55,436 bases of DNA from the NCBI GenBank assembly GCA_026391195.1, contig JAPLEI010000086.1, forward strand, positions 28,137 to 83,572, written 5' to 3'. The DNA comes from Bacteroidota bacterium (lineage in GTDB: Bacteria; Bacteroidota; Bacteroidia; Chitinophagales; Chitinophagaceae). The notes under the pieces were generated by a model, which did not search any database, had not been told where the DNA came from, and worked only from the letters and a program-made list of their open reading frames with translations. This document shows, one piece after another, positions 36,162 through 44,961 of the stretch. Each line of letters opens with the position of its first letter. Within the stretch, counting starts at the first letter, position 1. Position numbers and translations under genes: made by a program.

Positions 36162-36710
36162 ATGAAAAATATTCTTGCAATTGGCTTCACCTTAGTACTT
36201 ATAAACATTGGAATTGCAGGTAATACCCAAACGCTTCAGCCTGTATCCGAACAATCCACTATTGAATTTCGGATAAAAAATATGGGAATCAATACAGGGG
36301 GTACTTTGAGTGGCTTGCGTGGAACTATTTTATTTGATGAAGCTAAACTCAGCACTTCTTATTGTAAAGTAACTGTTGATGTAACTACTATTGATACGCG
36401 CTCAAAAGGGCGAGATAATCACATTAAAAAAAGTGATTTTTTAGATGTGCTAGCCTTTCCGGTTATCAGCTTTCAATCTACCCAAATAACAGCGCTCTTA
36501 GATCATTCAGGATATCGTATGCAAGGCATGCTAACCATCAAGGGAGTGAGTAAGCCCATTAGTTTTCCATTTCAGGCTAAAAAAGAAAAATCGGGTTATC
36601 GCTTTATAGGTGAAATGCAATTGAACCGACTTGATTTTGGCGTGGGTGAATCGAGTTGGATATTATCTTCACCCGTTACTGTTCAGTTGAATGTATTGGC
36701 GGTTCAATAG
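36162..36710 (+). CDS. YceI-family lipid-binding protein
   Basis: 182 aa, signal peptide (MKNILAIGFTLVLINIGIAGNTQ). The YceI lipocalin-like barrel binds polyisoprenoids: STIEFRIKNMGINTGGTLSGLRGTILFDE, VTVDVTTIDTRSKGRDNHIKKSDFLDVLAFPVISFQST, MLTIKGVSKPISFPF, and MQLNRLDFGVGESSW near the end, all family hallmarks. Acts in the periplasm. It may share a transcript with the acylase-family gene 51 nt upstream. It is convergent with the FISUMP gene. Confidence 0.93.
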   Translation: MKNILAIGFTLVLINIGIAGNTQTLQPVSEQSTIEFRIKNMGINTGGTLSGLRGTILFDEAKLSTSYCKVTVDVTTIDTRSKGRDNHIKKSDFLDVLAFPVISFQSTQITALLDHSGYRMQGMLTIKGVSKPISFPFQAKKEKSGYRFIGEMQLNRLDFGVGESSWILSSPVTVQLNVLAVQ

Positions 36711-36774
36711 TTTTTGCTTAGCTATTGGTATAGTAATCATTTTATGAGCGGCAACTAACATGATTTGAACTTGC

Positions 36775-37500
36775 TTAGTTTTTTACACAGCGTACCGAAA
36801 ATCCAAAACTCTTATTAGGAAAATAGCGGAAAGCATTTCCAAAATTATATGCCTGATAGTAGAGCCAGGCAAAACTGGTATAATTAACCGGCGAGGCCCA
36901 CCAAACAGCAAATAAGCCCCCATAATTGAAAAATCCATAATCGTACCGATAACCAGCCGGCAATCCGTTAAAACCACTTTCATTGGTTCCATTTCCGTTG
37001 AGTTCCCACCCACTTACGCTTTTCATTTTTTTGCCCGCTGCTTCATTGCCGCCTATAAAATCCGTTAATTGCTTCCATTCTACATCACTGGGTATATGCC
37101 ATCCGGCAGGAGCCAGTCCACGTGGATCATTTACTGCAAACCAATTGTATAATTTTCCATATTTATTGTCGTTGGCAGGGTCGTTGTTATAATAACACCA
37201 GGCGGGTTTTTGTTCTTTGCCTGCTTTTTCCCATTCTTCTGCGGTTTTGGCATAGGGAACCGAATCGCCATTTCGGAAATGCGCTACTTTTAGGTTCTGC
37301 GTCATCCAGATTTGATTGCCGATTTTTACTTCTTCAATTTGATGAATTGTATTCACTTCCCTTTTGGATAGTATGTTTGGTGCTGTATTCTCACTGCTTG
37401 CAAATTGAAACATTCCATGCATTACCACCGCTACAAAAATAATTGCTAGCGAATGCATAGTTTTCGTTTTGATTTTCAAAAAGGCAGGTAATAATGGCAT
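36775..37500 (-). CDS. FISUMP (Fibrobacter succinogenes major paralogous) domain protein
   Basis: 241 aa from the ATG at 37500; an ATG at 37458 and another at 37551 are also in frame. I prefer 37500, which gives a positively charged n-region before the hydrophobic stretch MHSLAIIFVAVVMHG. The domain is complete: VKIGNQIWMTQNLKVAHFRNGDSVPYAKTAEEW, KPAWCYYNNDPANDNKYGKLYNWFAVNDPRGLAPAGWHIPSDVEWKQL and the final FPNKSFGFSVRCVKN. Such exported domains are common in Bacteroidota and Fibrobacteres; their role is unknown. It lies 94 nt downstream of the TonB receptor from this start. Confidence 0.85.
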   Translation of the reverse strand: MPLLPAFLKIKTKTMHSLAIIFVAVVMHGMFQFASSENTAPNILSKREVNTIHQIEEVKIGNQIWMTQNLKVAHFRNGDSVPYAKTAEEWEKAGKEQKPAWCYYNNDPANDNKYGKLYNWFAVNDPRGLAPAGWHIPSDVEWKQLTDFIGGNEAAGKKMKSVSGWELNGNGTNESGFNGLPAGYRYDYGFFNYGGLFAVWWASPVNYTSFAWLYYQAYNFGNAFRYFPNKSFGFSVRCVKN

Positions 37501-37594
37501 ATTTTTTTCAGTCAACCTTCTATAATGCTTATAAATGTAACAATCGTTCATGAATCATACACGTAAGTATTTAAAGGAAAAAAATAGTTTTTAC

Positions 37595-40012
37595 TCATAG
37601 CTTTCCAGCAATGGGAATGTTTACCCGTACCATGATATTTCTTCCCATATTAAATACCCCCATTCGGCCGGTAGCCAGATTTGTATCGGTATATTTTAAT
37701 CGGCTAAGATGGCTTTGATAGGCTTCATCTGTTAGGTTATTCAGAGTGATATACCAACTCAGAATGGTTTTGTTCTTTTTAACGATATCTGCCCCCATGC
37801 CTATGTTTATCAATGCATATCCCGGAGTAGCTGTTTCTGTTTCATATCCGGTAAATATCTTGCGCTGCTCAAAAGTTTGATCTAATACAATTTTAGCATA
37901 CATATTTTTTATGCCGGCAGTTACCTTTTTAAAATTACCCCTCAATTCGCTGGTCCATCGGGCTGCGGGAATAAAAGGAATTTGGTTACTCCCATCTATT
38001 TTTAGGTTAAATAACCCCCTAATTAATGATAAGTTATTTTCAAAATGCAGCCAATCCAAAGGATGAGGATGCACATCTACATGAATTTCAGTACCATACA
38101 GAAAAGCGGGTGACTGACTGAATGTAAACGCCGGAATCATTGATCCATTATTGTCAACTAGTGAATCCCCTCCAGAACCACCCATCAATTTTCTGTAGAA
38201 AATATAGTTGGCGATTCGGTTATAAAACAAATTCACGCCCAATGAAATGTGTTCGGTATTTACTTCTACGCCTCCATCCAATTGAAGAGAGGTTTCGGAC
38301 TGTAAATTCTTCTGACCATATTCATATCTATTGGTCCCTTCGTGTGCACCGTTGCTGGTTAATTCAGCCACTGAAGGTGCCCTAAATCCTCGGGCTAAGT
38401 TGAGCTTCCAAACTACAGTTTGGGAGGCCTCATAACTTATACCGGCACTGGCACTCCAATTAGAAAACTGTTGTTTCAATTGGTTAAACCGAATGGTACC
38501 GCCCTCTTCATAAGCGTCTGTGTTTAGGTTCCTGTAATCATATCGTATACCTCCGCTTACCGTTAACTGGTTACGGAAAGTTTTTCGGGCCAACACAAAT
38601 CCTCCCCAGTCGAACTGGCGATAGGCTGGAATAATTACTTCCTCTGCCAGATTCTTATTCTGCTGATGCATACCACTCATTCCATAGGCTGTTTTCCAGC
38701 CGTTGAAAGATTCTGTATGATATTGAATATTGTAATTAAAGGTGGAAAGCTGAAAATACAAATCAGGAACATCCGAACTGGATGGATTCCCATATTCTCT
38801 TCTTTTGTTTTGCTGATAAGCCAGTAAAATGCTTAGTCTGTTTTTTCCAATGGTAATATTATTGTCGGAGGCTATTTTCAGGTGCTGCACATGCTGATAA
38901 GGCGTGAATAGTCGATTCCCTTTTAATTCATCATCTGTTGCAACCCGCTCCATCGCTGATTCTGGGTAAATTAGAAAATTACCAGTAGTGGCATCTCTGC
39001 TACTTTCTATTATTCCCAGTCGTTGATCAAAGTTACTCAAAATTAAATGACTATAACCCCAATTTTTATTTATACCGATATAACCTCCGAAATTGTTTTC
39101 TTTCATTCCGCTATTCATTACATAGCCATCATATTTGTTTTGGTAACTGCCGGCTTTTTTCAGCGATCCGTAGATATTCCAGTTGAATCCATTTGTATGA
39201 TTGGCACTCAATTGCGCATTCCCTGTAATCATTTGGTTATTGTTGGCATAGCTGCCGGTAATATTTCCTTTAATGGTTCCCTGCTCAACCGGCACATTCG
39301 ATAATAGGTTAATAACGCCTGCCATTGCATCACTTCCATACATCAGTGAGGCCGGCCCCTTTAAAATTTCCGCCCTTTGCACACTGAACTCATCAATTTC
39401 AATTCCATGCTCATCTCCCCATTGTTGTCCTTCTTGGCGTACCCCATCGTTCACAACTACCAATCTATTATAACCCAGTCCTCTGATAACCGGTTTGGCG
39501 ATGGCTGGCCCTGTGGTGATTACGTTTAAACCAGGTACCAATGCAGTTAAGCCCTCCATTAAATTGGTGGAGGATTGTTTTAATAGATCTGCTTTTTTTA
39601 TGATAGAAATCGGCTGTATAGACTGGCGTGTTTTTACAGCAGATGCCACGCCAGTTACGGTTACATTTTCATGCTCTGCATAGGTAAGCTGCAGCACAAA
39701 ATTTCTTTCCGTAGTGTTTTTAATTTCTATTGTTTCTATAATGCTTTGATAGCCCTGAAAAGAAATCTCCACCAAATATTTCCCAGCAGGTACAAAAGGG
39801 GTAGCGAAGAGCCCCTGTTCATTTGTTACAGTTCCGGTTTTCGCTTCATGTATATAAATACTTGCACCGGCTAAAGGCTGATGGGTAAGCCCATCGGTAA
39901 CTTGACCTTTTAAGATTGCTTTCTCAGCATTCGCAGCTAGGGCTGATTGAAGCAATAGCAGGAACACCCAAATGAGACCGGATACTTTATAGTTATAATA
40001 AGTTGATTTCAT
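37595..40012 (-). CDS. TonB-dependent outer-membrane receptor, possibly for a metal
   Basis: 805 aa. A signal peptide (MKSTYYNYKVSGLIWVFLLLLQSALA) is followed by a carboxypeptidase-like domain (ILKGQVTDGLTHQPLAGASIYIHEAKTGTV), then the plug (SIQPISIIKKADLLKQSS, GLTALVPGLNV, PVIRGLGYNRLVVVNDGVRQEGQQWGDEHG, VQRAEILKGPASLMYGSDAMAGVINLLS) and a beta-barrel that ends with MGRNIMVRVNIPIAGKL. The GQQWGDEHG sequence in the plug, close to His/Asp/Glu residues, is seen in receptors suggested to handle zinc or copper. The gene is downstream of the His/Cys-rich small gene, separated by a long hairpin. Confidence 0.9.
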   Translation of the reverse strand: MKSTYYNYKVSGLIWVFLLLLQSALAANAEKAILKGQVTDGLTHQPLAGASIYIHEAKTGTVTNEQGLFATPFVPAGKYLVEISFQGYQSIIETIEIKNTTERNFVLQLTYAEHENVTVTGVASAVKTRQSIQPISIIKKADLLKQSSTNLMEGLTALVPGLNVITTGPAIAKPVIRGLGYNRLVVVNDGVRQEGQQWGDEHGIEIDEFSVQRAEILKGPASLMYGSDAMAGVINLLSNVPVEQGTIKGNITGSYANNNQMITGNAQLSANHTNGFNWNIYGSLKKAGSYQNKYDGYVMNSGMKENNFGGYIGINKNWGYSHLILSNFDQRLGIIESSRDATTGNFLIYPESAMERVATDDELKGNRLFTPYQHVQHLKIASDNNITIGKNRLSILLAYQQNKRREYGNPSSSDVPDLYFQLSTFNYNIQYHTESFNGWKTAYGMSGMHQQNKNLAEEVIIPAYRQFDWGGFVLARKTFRNQLTVSGGIRYDYRNLNTDAYEEGGTIRFNQLKQQFSNWSASAGISYEASQTVVWKLNLARGFRAPSVAELTSNGAHEGTNRYEYGQKNLQSETSLQLDGGVEVNTEHISLGVNLFYNRIANYIFYRKLMGGSGGDSLVDNNGSMIPAFTFSQSPAFLYGTEIHVDVHPHPLDWLHFENNLSLIRGLFNLKIDGSNQIPFIPAARWTSELRGNFKKVTAGIKNMYAKIVLDQTFEQRKIFTGYETETATPGYALINIGMGADIVKKNKTILSWYITLNNLTDEAYQSHLSRLKYTDTNLATGRMGVFNMGRNIMVRVNIPIAGKL

Positions 40013-40063
40013 ATAATCGAAATAGATCGTTAGTTAATACAGCGTGGAAGTACAAAAATCTTG

Positions 40064-40109
40064 GATAGTCTGTTATGCTTTTTTCAGGGGAAAAGTATAA
40101 CAGACTATC
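40064..40109 (-). terminator. Long inverted repeat between the small His/Cys-rich gene and the TonB receptor
   Basis: GATAGTCTGTTAT / ATAACAGACTATC (13 bp) continues after one G-T pair into CTTTT / AAAAG, a 19-bp helix with an 8-nt loop. On the minus strand it follows the small gene by 25 nt and is followed by CAAGATTTTTG. It could stop or attenuate read-through into the receptor gene, which starts 51 nt later. Confidence 0.6.
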
Positions 40110-40134
40110 GTACGAAGATGTGAGAAAAATTTTC

Positions 40135-40482
40135 TCAACTGATAGAAGTAGGAGGTGCCCGTCCGGCAGCATACCTAAGCGGTTGCTTACATGCTGTGGG
40201 GCGTAATTGGTTCGATTTGTCTACCAAAAAGGTAGGAGTAGTTAATTCCGGTATACTCGAATCTTGATCGAAAATGCTATAGTGGTGTGAACAAATTTTA
40301 CAGTTGATTCCGGTGGCATTCTGCAGAGAAGGGGGTTGCACCGATTTTTTTGCAATTGCGGTTGATGACCCACTAATAATAGCTTCATGATGATGCCACC
40401 ATTGGGTAGGGGTTACTATAAATGCGTACAGCGCTATTAAAAACGCACTGATCAGCCTTTTATGAGTCGCCCGTAAATTCAT
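40135..40482 (-). CDS. Small exported His/Cys-rich protein, candidate metal-binding
   Basis: 115 aa. The frame opens at 40512, but a promoter box (TAACTTTG, 40500-40507) lies after that, so I take ATG 40482 (MNLRATHKRLISAFLIALYAFIVTP). After a signal or anchor segment come WWHHHEAI, then NCKICSHHYSIFDQD (C-x2-C-x-HH), and the C-terminus LRYAAGRAPPTSIS. Small Bacteroidota proteins with this HHH, CxxC and (R/A)GPP/RAPP ending often sit next to TonB receptors and look like periplasmic metal binders; no function is established that I know of. It is upstream of a TonB receptor in the same orientation. Confidence 0.75.
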   Translation of the reverse strand: MNLRATHKRLISAFLIALYAFIVTPTQWWHHHEAIISGSSTAIAKKSVQPPSLQNATGINCKICSHHYSIFDQDSSIPELTTPTFLVDKSNQLRPTACKQPLRYAAGRAPPTSIS

Positions 40483-40499
40483 TAATTGCAATATTGTTG

Positions 40500-40507
40500 C
40501 AAAGTTA
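40500..40507 (-). promoter_or_regulatory. -7 box of the small His/Cys-rich gene
   Basis: TAACTTTG on the minus strand, 17 nt before the ATG at 40482. It decides between the two possible starts. Confidence 0.6.
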
Positions 40508-40574
40508 CGCAATTTACCAATTCCTATAAAAATTTGTAATGCTGTAATTTTGTAGGGGATGGTTGGTTTGTAAG

Positions 40575-40599
40575 CAGATAATTATTTTATAATTATCTG
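40575..40599. promoter_or_regulatory. 25-bp palindrome in the divergent intergenic region
   Basis: CAGATAATTAT-TTT-ATAATTATCTG, a perfect 11-bp inverted repeat with a 3-bp centre, between the small His/Cys-rich gene and trpF. It looks like an operator for a dimeric regulator or a small hairpin; no T-run suits a terminator. Confidence 0.45.
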
Positions 40600-40642
40600 T
40601 AAATCAAATAACTAAGTATACTAACCCTATCTACTAATTTAT

Positions 40643-41290
40643 ATGATTCGAATTAAAATTTGTTGCATCAGTTCCCCTGAAGAAGCCCAAATGGCCATCC
40701 GGTATGGTGCTTCTGCCTTGGGATTGGTTGGGCGTATGCCATCGGGGCCGGGCATCATCTCAGATGAGGCTATATTTTCTATTGCTAAAATAGTTCCACC
40801 TGGCATAAGCAGCTTTTTACTTACCAGCGAAACTTCTGCTGATAAAATAGTTGCCCATCATCAGGCTACCTTTACCAATACCATTCAATTGGTAGATGCG
40901 GTAGCGGCAGGCACTTATGCTGAAATTCGGCGTGCCATTCCAACAATCAAACTGGTACAGGTTATTCATGTTTTGTCTGAAGCATCTGTAACCGAAGCGC
41001 TAAGTGTAGCCGAAGAGGTGGATGCTTTGTTGTTAGACAGCGGAAATCCGAATCTTGCGGTAAAAGAATTGGGAGGTACGGGGCGTACACATAATTGGGA
41101 TATCAGTAAAGATATTGTTCGGCAATCACCCGTTCCCGTTTATTTGGCAGGAGGCATTCATCCCGATAATATTCGGGAGGCAATTGACCGAGTAGGGCCT
41201 TTCGGAATTGATTTGTGCAGTGGTGTTAGAACCCAACAGCAGCTGGATGAACAAAAATTAGCTCGATTATTTGCGGCAATCGGCAGGTAG
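40643..41290 (+). CDS. trpF: Phosphoribosylanthranilate isomerase (TrpF), divergent form
   Basis: 215 aa TIM barrel. TrpF motifs: IKICCISSPEEAQMA (catalytic Cys position of KICGIT kept, neighbouring Gly changed to Cys), VDALLLDSGN (catalytic Asp), LGGTGRTHNWDIS, PVYLAGGIHPDNIREAI, and GIDLCSGVRT. TrpF converts PRA to CdRP in tryptophan synthesis. Here the gene is not next to any other trp gene and diverges in the N-terminal and middle regions (GLVGRMPSGPG, NTIQLVDAVAAG instead of the usual VQLHG), so it may be a second paralogue or a related sugar-phosphate isomerase. It is convergent with the saccharopine-dehydrogenase-like gene, stops 4 nt apart. Confidence 0.8.
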   Translation: MIRIKICCISSPEEAQMAIRYGASALGLVGRMPSGPGIISDEAIFSIAKIVPPGISSFLLTSETSADKIVAHHQATFTNTIQLVDAVAAGTYAEIRRAIPTIKLVQVIHVLSEASVTEALSVAEEVDALLLDSGNPNLAVKELGGTGRTHNWDISKDIVRQSPVPVYLAGGIHPDNIREAIDRVGPFGIDLCSGVRTQQQLDEQKLARLFAAIGR

Positions 41291-41294
41291 TAGT

Positions 41295-42410
41295 TTATTG
41301 ATAGACCTTCTTTTTCCAGTTTACATTTCGTTGCTGAAGGTATTGGATAATGTATCCGAAAAGCGCATCATCTTCACCCATAATTTCCGGAGGGAAAACG
41401 CCCTTTTTTGTAATATTCCCTTGCAGCATCCATTCGGCCATAGCGCAGCAGGTATAACCGGTTGTTCGCGACATAGAGCTTAGCTTTTGCTGATTGTCGT
41501 AATAATCTATCAATGAATATTCAATGGTAATGGGTTGTTGATTTTGAAATCCGCGAACGATTACTTTCATCGCTGTTACATCTTGGTCATCTTCCTTTTG
41601 CAGCCAACTTTCTAATAATACTTTTGCTGTTGCTGCCAGGTGCTCTTCTTTAAAAAAACCAATGCTTTGTAGGGTTTCAATTAGTTGGGCATGGCCAGGA
41701 TAGCGAAGTGTTTTTTCACTCATATCCGGAATATTCGGATAACTATCCAATAAACTCCTAAGTCCATCCGTATTAAATCCCTCCAGTTCGCCCAATTCAT
41801 CAAAATGTATCAGTTCCCTTTCACTGAGTGCCGGAAGGGTTATAGCATTACCGGCTTTGCGCAAACGGGCTGGCCTAGTATATTCTTCAATCACATCAAT
41901 AGGTGAGAAGGGCGCTTTATATTCAAAAGGGGGTTCGCGTAAAATGGGCAATCCGCCCACATAAAATACGAATTCGGTTACCTCCATCTTATGTATACAT
42001 TGCCCTAAAATTAAATTGCTCATCCCCGGGGCTACGCCACAATCCATTACTGCCATAACATTTTTTTCAATAGCCAGCTGATGCAAAGGGCTGATGGATT
42101 CGGGAAAGAAAGATATATCTACCACATTTTTTCCACACAAGATAATTTGCTCTAAAACCTGATATCCCAAAAATCCCGGTACGGCAGAAATTACCAAATC
42201 GGCATCCGATAATAATTCACGGAAATTGGTATCGGCGTGGGATAAGTCAGCAGCTATGCAGGTAATCGTAGCTTCTTTTTCAGTTAATCTGAGCAGATTT
42301 TCGGTTGAATAATCAATGGAGGTAACATGATGTTGTTTCGCCAGTTCTCTTGCAATGGTTCTTCCCACCATGCCGGCACCTAATACTGTAATTTTTTTAT
42401 TAGTAAGCAT
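41295..42410 (-). CDS. Saccharopine dehydrogenase-family oxidoreductase
   Basis: 371 aa. A Rossmann motif opens the protein (KITVLGAGMVGRTIARELAKQHHVTSIDYS). The stretch DLVISAVPGFLGYQVLEQIILCGKNVVDISFFPE, then MDCGVAPGMSNLILG, matches the saccharopine dehydrogenase NADP-binding domain, and a C-terminal catalytic-like domain follows. The family includes lysine-pathway enzymes, carboxynorspermidine dehydrogenases and homospermidine synthases; the exact reaction is not clear. It follows the mechanosensitive-channel gene by 18 nt, probably in one transcript. Confidence 0.85.
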   Translation of the reverse strand: MLTNKKITVLGAGMVGRTIARELAKQHHVTSIDYSTENLLRLTEKEATITCIAADLSHADTNFRELLSDADLVISAVPGFLGYQVLEQIILCGKNVVDISFFPESISPLHQLAIEKNVMAVMDCGVAPGMSNLILGQCIHKMEVTEFVFYVGGLPILREPPFEYKAPFSPIDVIEEYTRPARLRKAGNAITLPALSERELIHFDELGELEGFNTDGLRSLLDSYPNIPDMSEKTLRYPGHAQLIETLQSIGFFKEEHLAATAKVLLESWLQKEDDQDVTAMKVIVRGFQNQQPITIEYSLIDYYDNQQKLSSMSRTTGYTCCAMAEWMLQGNITKKGVFPPEIMGEDDALFGYIIQYLQQRNVNWKKKVYQ

Positions 42411-42428
42411 AATTCTTTTTTTTGATAG

Positions 42429-44864
42429 TTAAAGATTCGGATTACCTTCTTGTATTTTATCAGCAATAATATGAATATCCTGCTGTGGGAAAGGAATCTG
42501 TATATTATTTTCCTGAAAGCGCTGATGAATCACTTGTAAAATGTCGCTTTTAGTAGCTACCCAGTTTTCGTGATTGGTCCAGAACAATGTTCGTATCTGC
42601 ACCGAGCTATCTGCAAATGAATGGGTAAGTACCAGCGGTGCCGGTCTAGTTTGTACCTGTGCATGTTCATTTAAAATCCCTAGAATAATTCTTTCTACTT
42701 CACGCAGAGATGACTCATAGCCAACCCCTACTAATATTTCTACTCTTCTGTAGGCACTGTTTTGCGTCCAGTTAATAATATGCTGTGATAATAAATCGCC
42801 ATTGGGAATAATTACCTCACTTCCTTCTGCGGTAATAATTTTAGTAGAACGGATGCCAATTTCCTTTACGGTACCCTGTCGGTTACTCACTTCAACCGTA
42901 TCTCCCACTCGCACGGGCCGTTCGAAAGCAAGAATCAATCCACTTACCAAATTATTAACCACATTTTGTAATCCAAATCCAATACCAACGCCCAATGCTC
43001 CTATGATGATGGTAAGTTTATCTAGGGGAATACCAGATGCAACAAATGCCAGAATAATCCCCAGAGAAAGAATGCCAATGCGGGCAAGCAACAAGATACT
43101 TCCACCTTTGGCTGAGTGGGTATCTTTTTGCGAACTGCTGTTTGATGTTTCACCAAATATCAATTGCAGCGATTTGGCGATTACATTCGAAATCCAGATA
43201 ATACCAATAAATATCAAGATGCTATAGAAACTGAAATGCATGCTTCCCAGTATCCTTTCTTTCATTAAAAAGTCAGCAATTCCATCAAAGAAAATATCAT
43301 ATACATTTAAATTTCTTGATAGTATAATTAACCAAATGATTCCTACAAATCCGGTGATAAAGGTTTTCAGTTTCTTGTTTAGGGCCTCCAGATCTGCTTT
43401 AAAATCAGTAATTAGGCTATTCCGGTATTGCGCCTCATATAGCCATATTGTTTCCATAATCAAATCGATCAGGGAATACAAAATCCTTGCTGTTAGTAAA
43501 CCCGTAATAGCACTGGCGGCAAAATATTTCGCCAGGATGAAACTACCTATTACATTAAATATTGCAGATAGCACATTGAGTCCAATAAAAATTAGAATCA
43601 TTAGCCTTACCGGAAATCCATCATGAATAACAATCTGTTGATGTTTTCTGAGAATCGATAGGCCCAGCATTAGGGAAGCACCTACCAACAGCAAGTGTAT
43701 CCATCTTTCGGCTTGGGTTGTTTGAATTAGTAAATTGAATCCGCTGAATATAACGAAAAATAAAATCATCATCCACCATTCGGTATTCAGTTGAATGGTT
43801 TTGTTTTTTGTAAACAGATAAGTATATAAGGCGGTAACCAGTACCCATATACAAAGCGTAAAAGAAGCTGGTTCTTCCTGCGAAAAAAATGGTGAGAGGG
43901 CACCTACAATTAAGAACGTAGTAAGTATCGGATAATGAGTAATCGTGGGTGCTTTTTCTTGCAATAAGGCCGGAGAATTCTTCGCAAGTTTTTTTACTAC
44001 CGCTTGTGTTGAAAAGGCCAAAAGCAACGTGATTAATAAAATGATGATAATCGTATTTCGTTTATTCATCAAATAAAACGAAAGTATTCTGCTGGAGATT
44101 TTGGCTGATCGTTCCATTACCAGCAAGAATCCATCTGTTTTATTTATAGTTGCCGAATTCCAGATTGGATTTTCTTCGGGCAAGGCTAATTGTCTACTGA
44201 AATTTTTAATTCGATAATTGGTTTCATTGGTAAGTTCGGAACAGGTAAGATATGCATTCGCTACCCGGGTTTGCAGGTTTTCAATTTTTAATAGGATGGT
44301 TTTATTGGAAGAATCTGCTTTCCCCCATTTCTCTGTAAAAATCAGTAGTTGCGATTTGTAGGCATTGCTGATTAAGGTATCGTGCGGTAAATAAGTAAAG
44401 GAAGAATCCCGAATAATCAGATTCAGTTTTGAGTTGATCTGCATCATTTCGGTGGTGTATCCAATCAGCATTTCCTGCCATTTTTTTAATTGCTGACTAT
44501 AATTGAATAGAATAGATTTAATAATGTTTAAATTCCGAAGATTTAGTAATTGCTGGTTTTGCTGGTAATTGGTTTGAATATTTTGAATATACATTTCGGT
44601 TTCTGGGAGCGCCGATTCTAAAACAGTAGTATCGAAACCTCTTCTCAAAATTTCTTTGATAGTATTAATGATTTGTGTTACTGCCTCTGTTTTTTTAATA
44701 ACCAAACTTACCGAGGTGTCGATAACATATTTTTCCGACTCATTCCGGAGGGAATCAATCCTGTGTTGCAAACTGTCTTTTGTTTGTGCGGTTGCAGTTA
44801 TTGACAATATTCCCCACCCTAGCAAAAACAGGAAAATATATTTAAAGCGATGTTTGATTTTCAA
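42429..44864 (-). CDS. MscS-family mechanosensitive channel, large form
   Basis: 811 aa. A signal peptide (MKIKHRFKYIFLFLLGWGILSITATAQ) and a long periplasmic helical region (about 25-260) precede several membrane segments (about 270-540) and the MscS core: GALGVGIGFGLQNVVNNLVSGLILAFERPVRVGDTVEV (pore helix and beta entry), IGIRSTKIITAEGSEVIIPNGDLLSQHIINWT and the C-terminal cytoplasmic cage domain. It resembles the MscK/YbdG-type large channels that release solutes at hypo-osmotic shock. The start is a TTG at 44864, since no ATG is in frame nearby and the signal peptide begins there. Confidence 0.93.
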   Translation of the reverse strand: MKIKHRFKYIFLFLLGWGILSITATAQTKDSLQHRIDSLRNESEKYVIDTSVSLVIKKTEAVTQIINTIKEILRRGFDTTVLESALPETEMYIQNIQTNYQQNQQLLNLRNLNIIKSILFNYSQQLKKWQEMLIGYTTEMMQINSKLNLIIRDSSFTYLPHDTLISNAYKSQLLIFTEKWGKADSSNKTILLKIENLQTRVANAYLTCSELTNETNYRIKNFSRQLALPEENPIWNSATINKTDGFLLVMERSAKISSRILSFYLMNKRNTIIIILLITLLLAFSTQAVVKKLAKNSPALLQEKAPTITHYPILTTFLIVGALSPFFSQEEPASFTLCIWVLVTALYTYLFTKNKTIQLNTEWWMMILFFVIFSGFNLLIQTTQAERWIHLLLVGASLMLGLSILRKHQQIVIHDGFPVRLMILIFIGLNVLSAIFNVIGSFILAKYFAASAITGLLTARILYSLIDLIMETIWLYEAQYRNSLITDFKADLEALNKKLKTFITGFVGIIWLIILSRNLNVYDIFFDGIADFLMKERILGSMHFSFYSILIFIGIIWISNVIAKSLQLIFGETSNSSSQKDTHSAKGGSILLLARIGILSLGIILAFVASGIPLDKLTIIIGALGVGIGFGLQNVVNNLVSGLILAFERPVRVGDTVEVSNRQGTVKEIGIRSTKIITAEGSEVIIPNGDLLSQHIINWTQNSAYRRVEILVGVGYESSLREVERIILGILNEHAQVQTRPAPLVLTHSFADSSVQIRTLFWTNHENWVATKSDILQVIHQRFQENNIQIPFPQQDIHIIADKIQEGNPNL

Positions 44865-44915
44865 TTTTTTTATTTTAAAATTAGCTGATTTTACTGAAAT
44901 TCACTTATCCGTGTT

Positions 44916-44945
44916 TTTGAACCTTATTAATTTGCCCTATCTTTA
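44916..44945 (+). promoter_or_regulatory. Promoter of the GH20 hexosaminidase
   Basis: TTTG, 18 nt, then TATCTTTA, one base off the consensus, ending 16 nt before the ATG at 44962. Confidence 0.7.
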
Positions 44946-44961
44946 AAATTAAATTGCTTGT

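Noticed and set aside
36775..40012. Single operon from the TonB receptor through the FISUMP gene with a shared function
   Set aside because: Orientation and spacing allow it, but nothing in the FISUMP protein connects it to uptake, so I did not claim a functional link.
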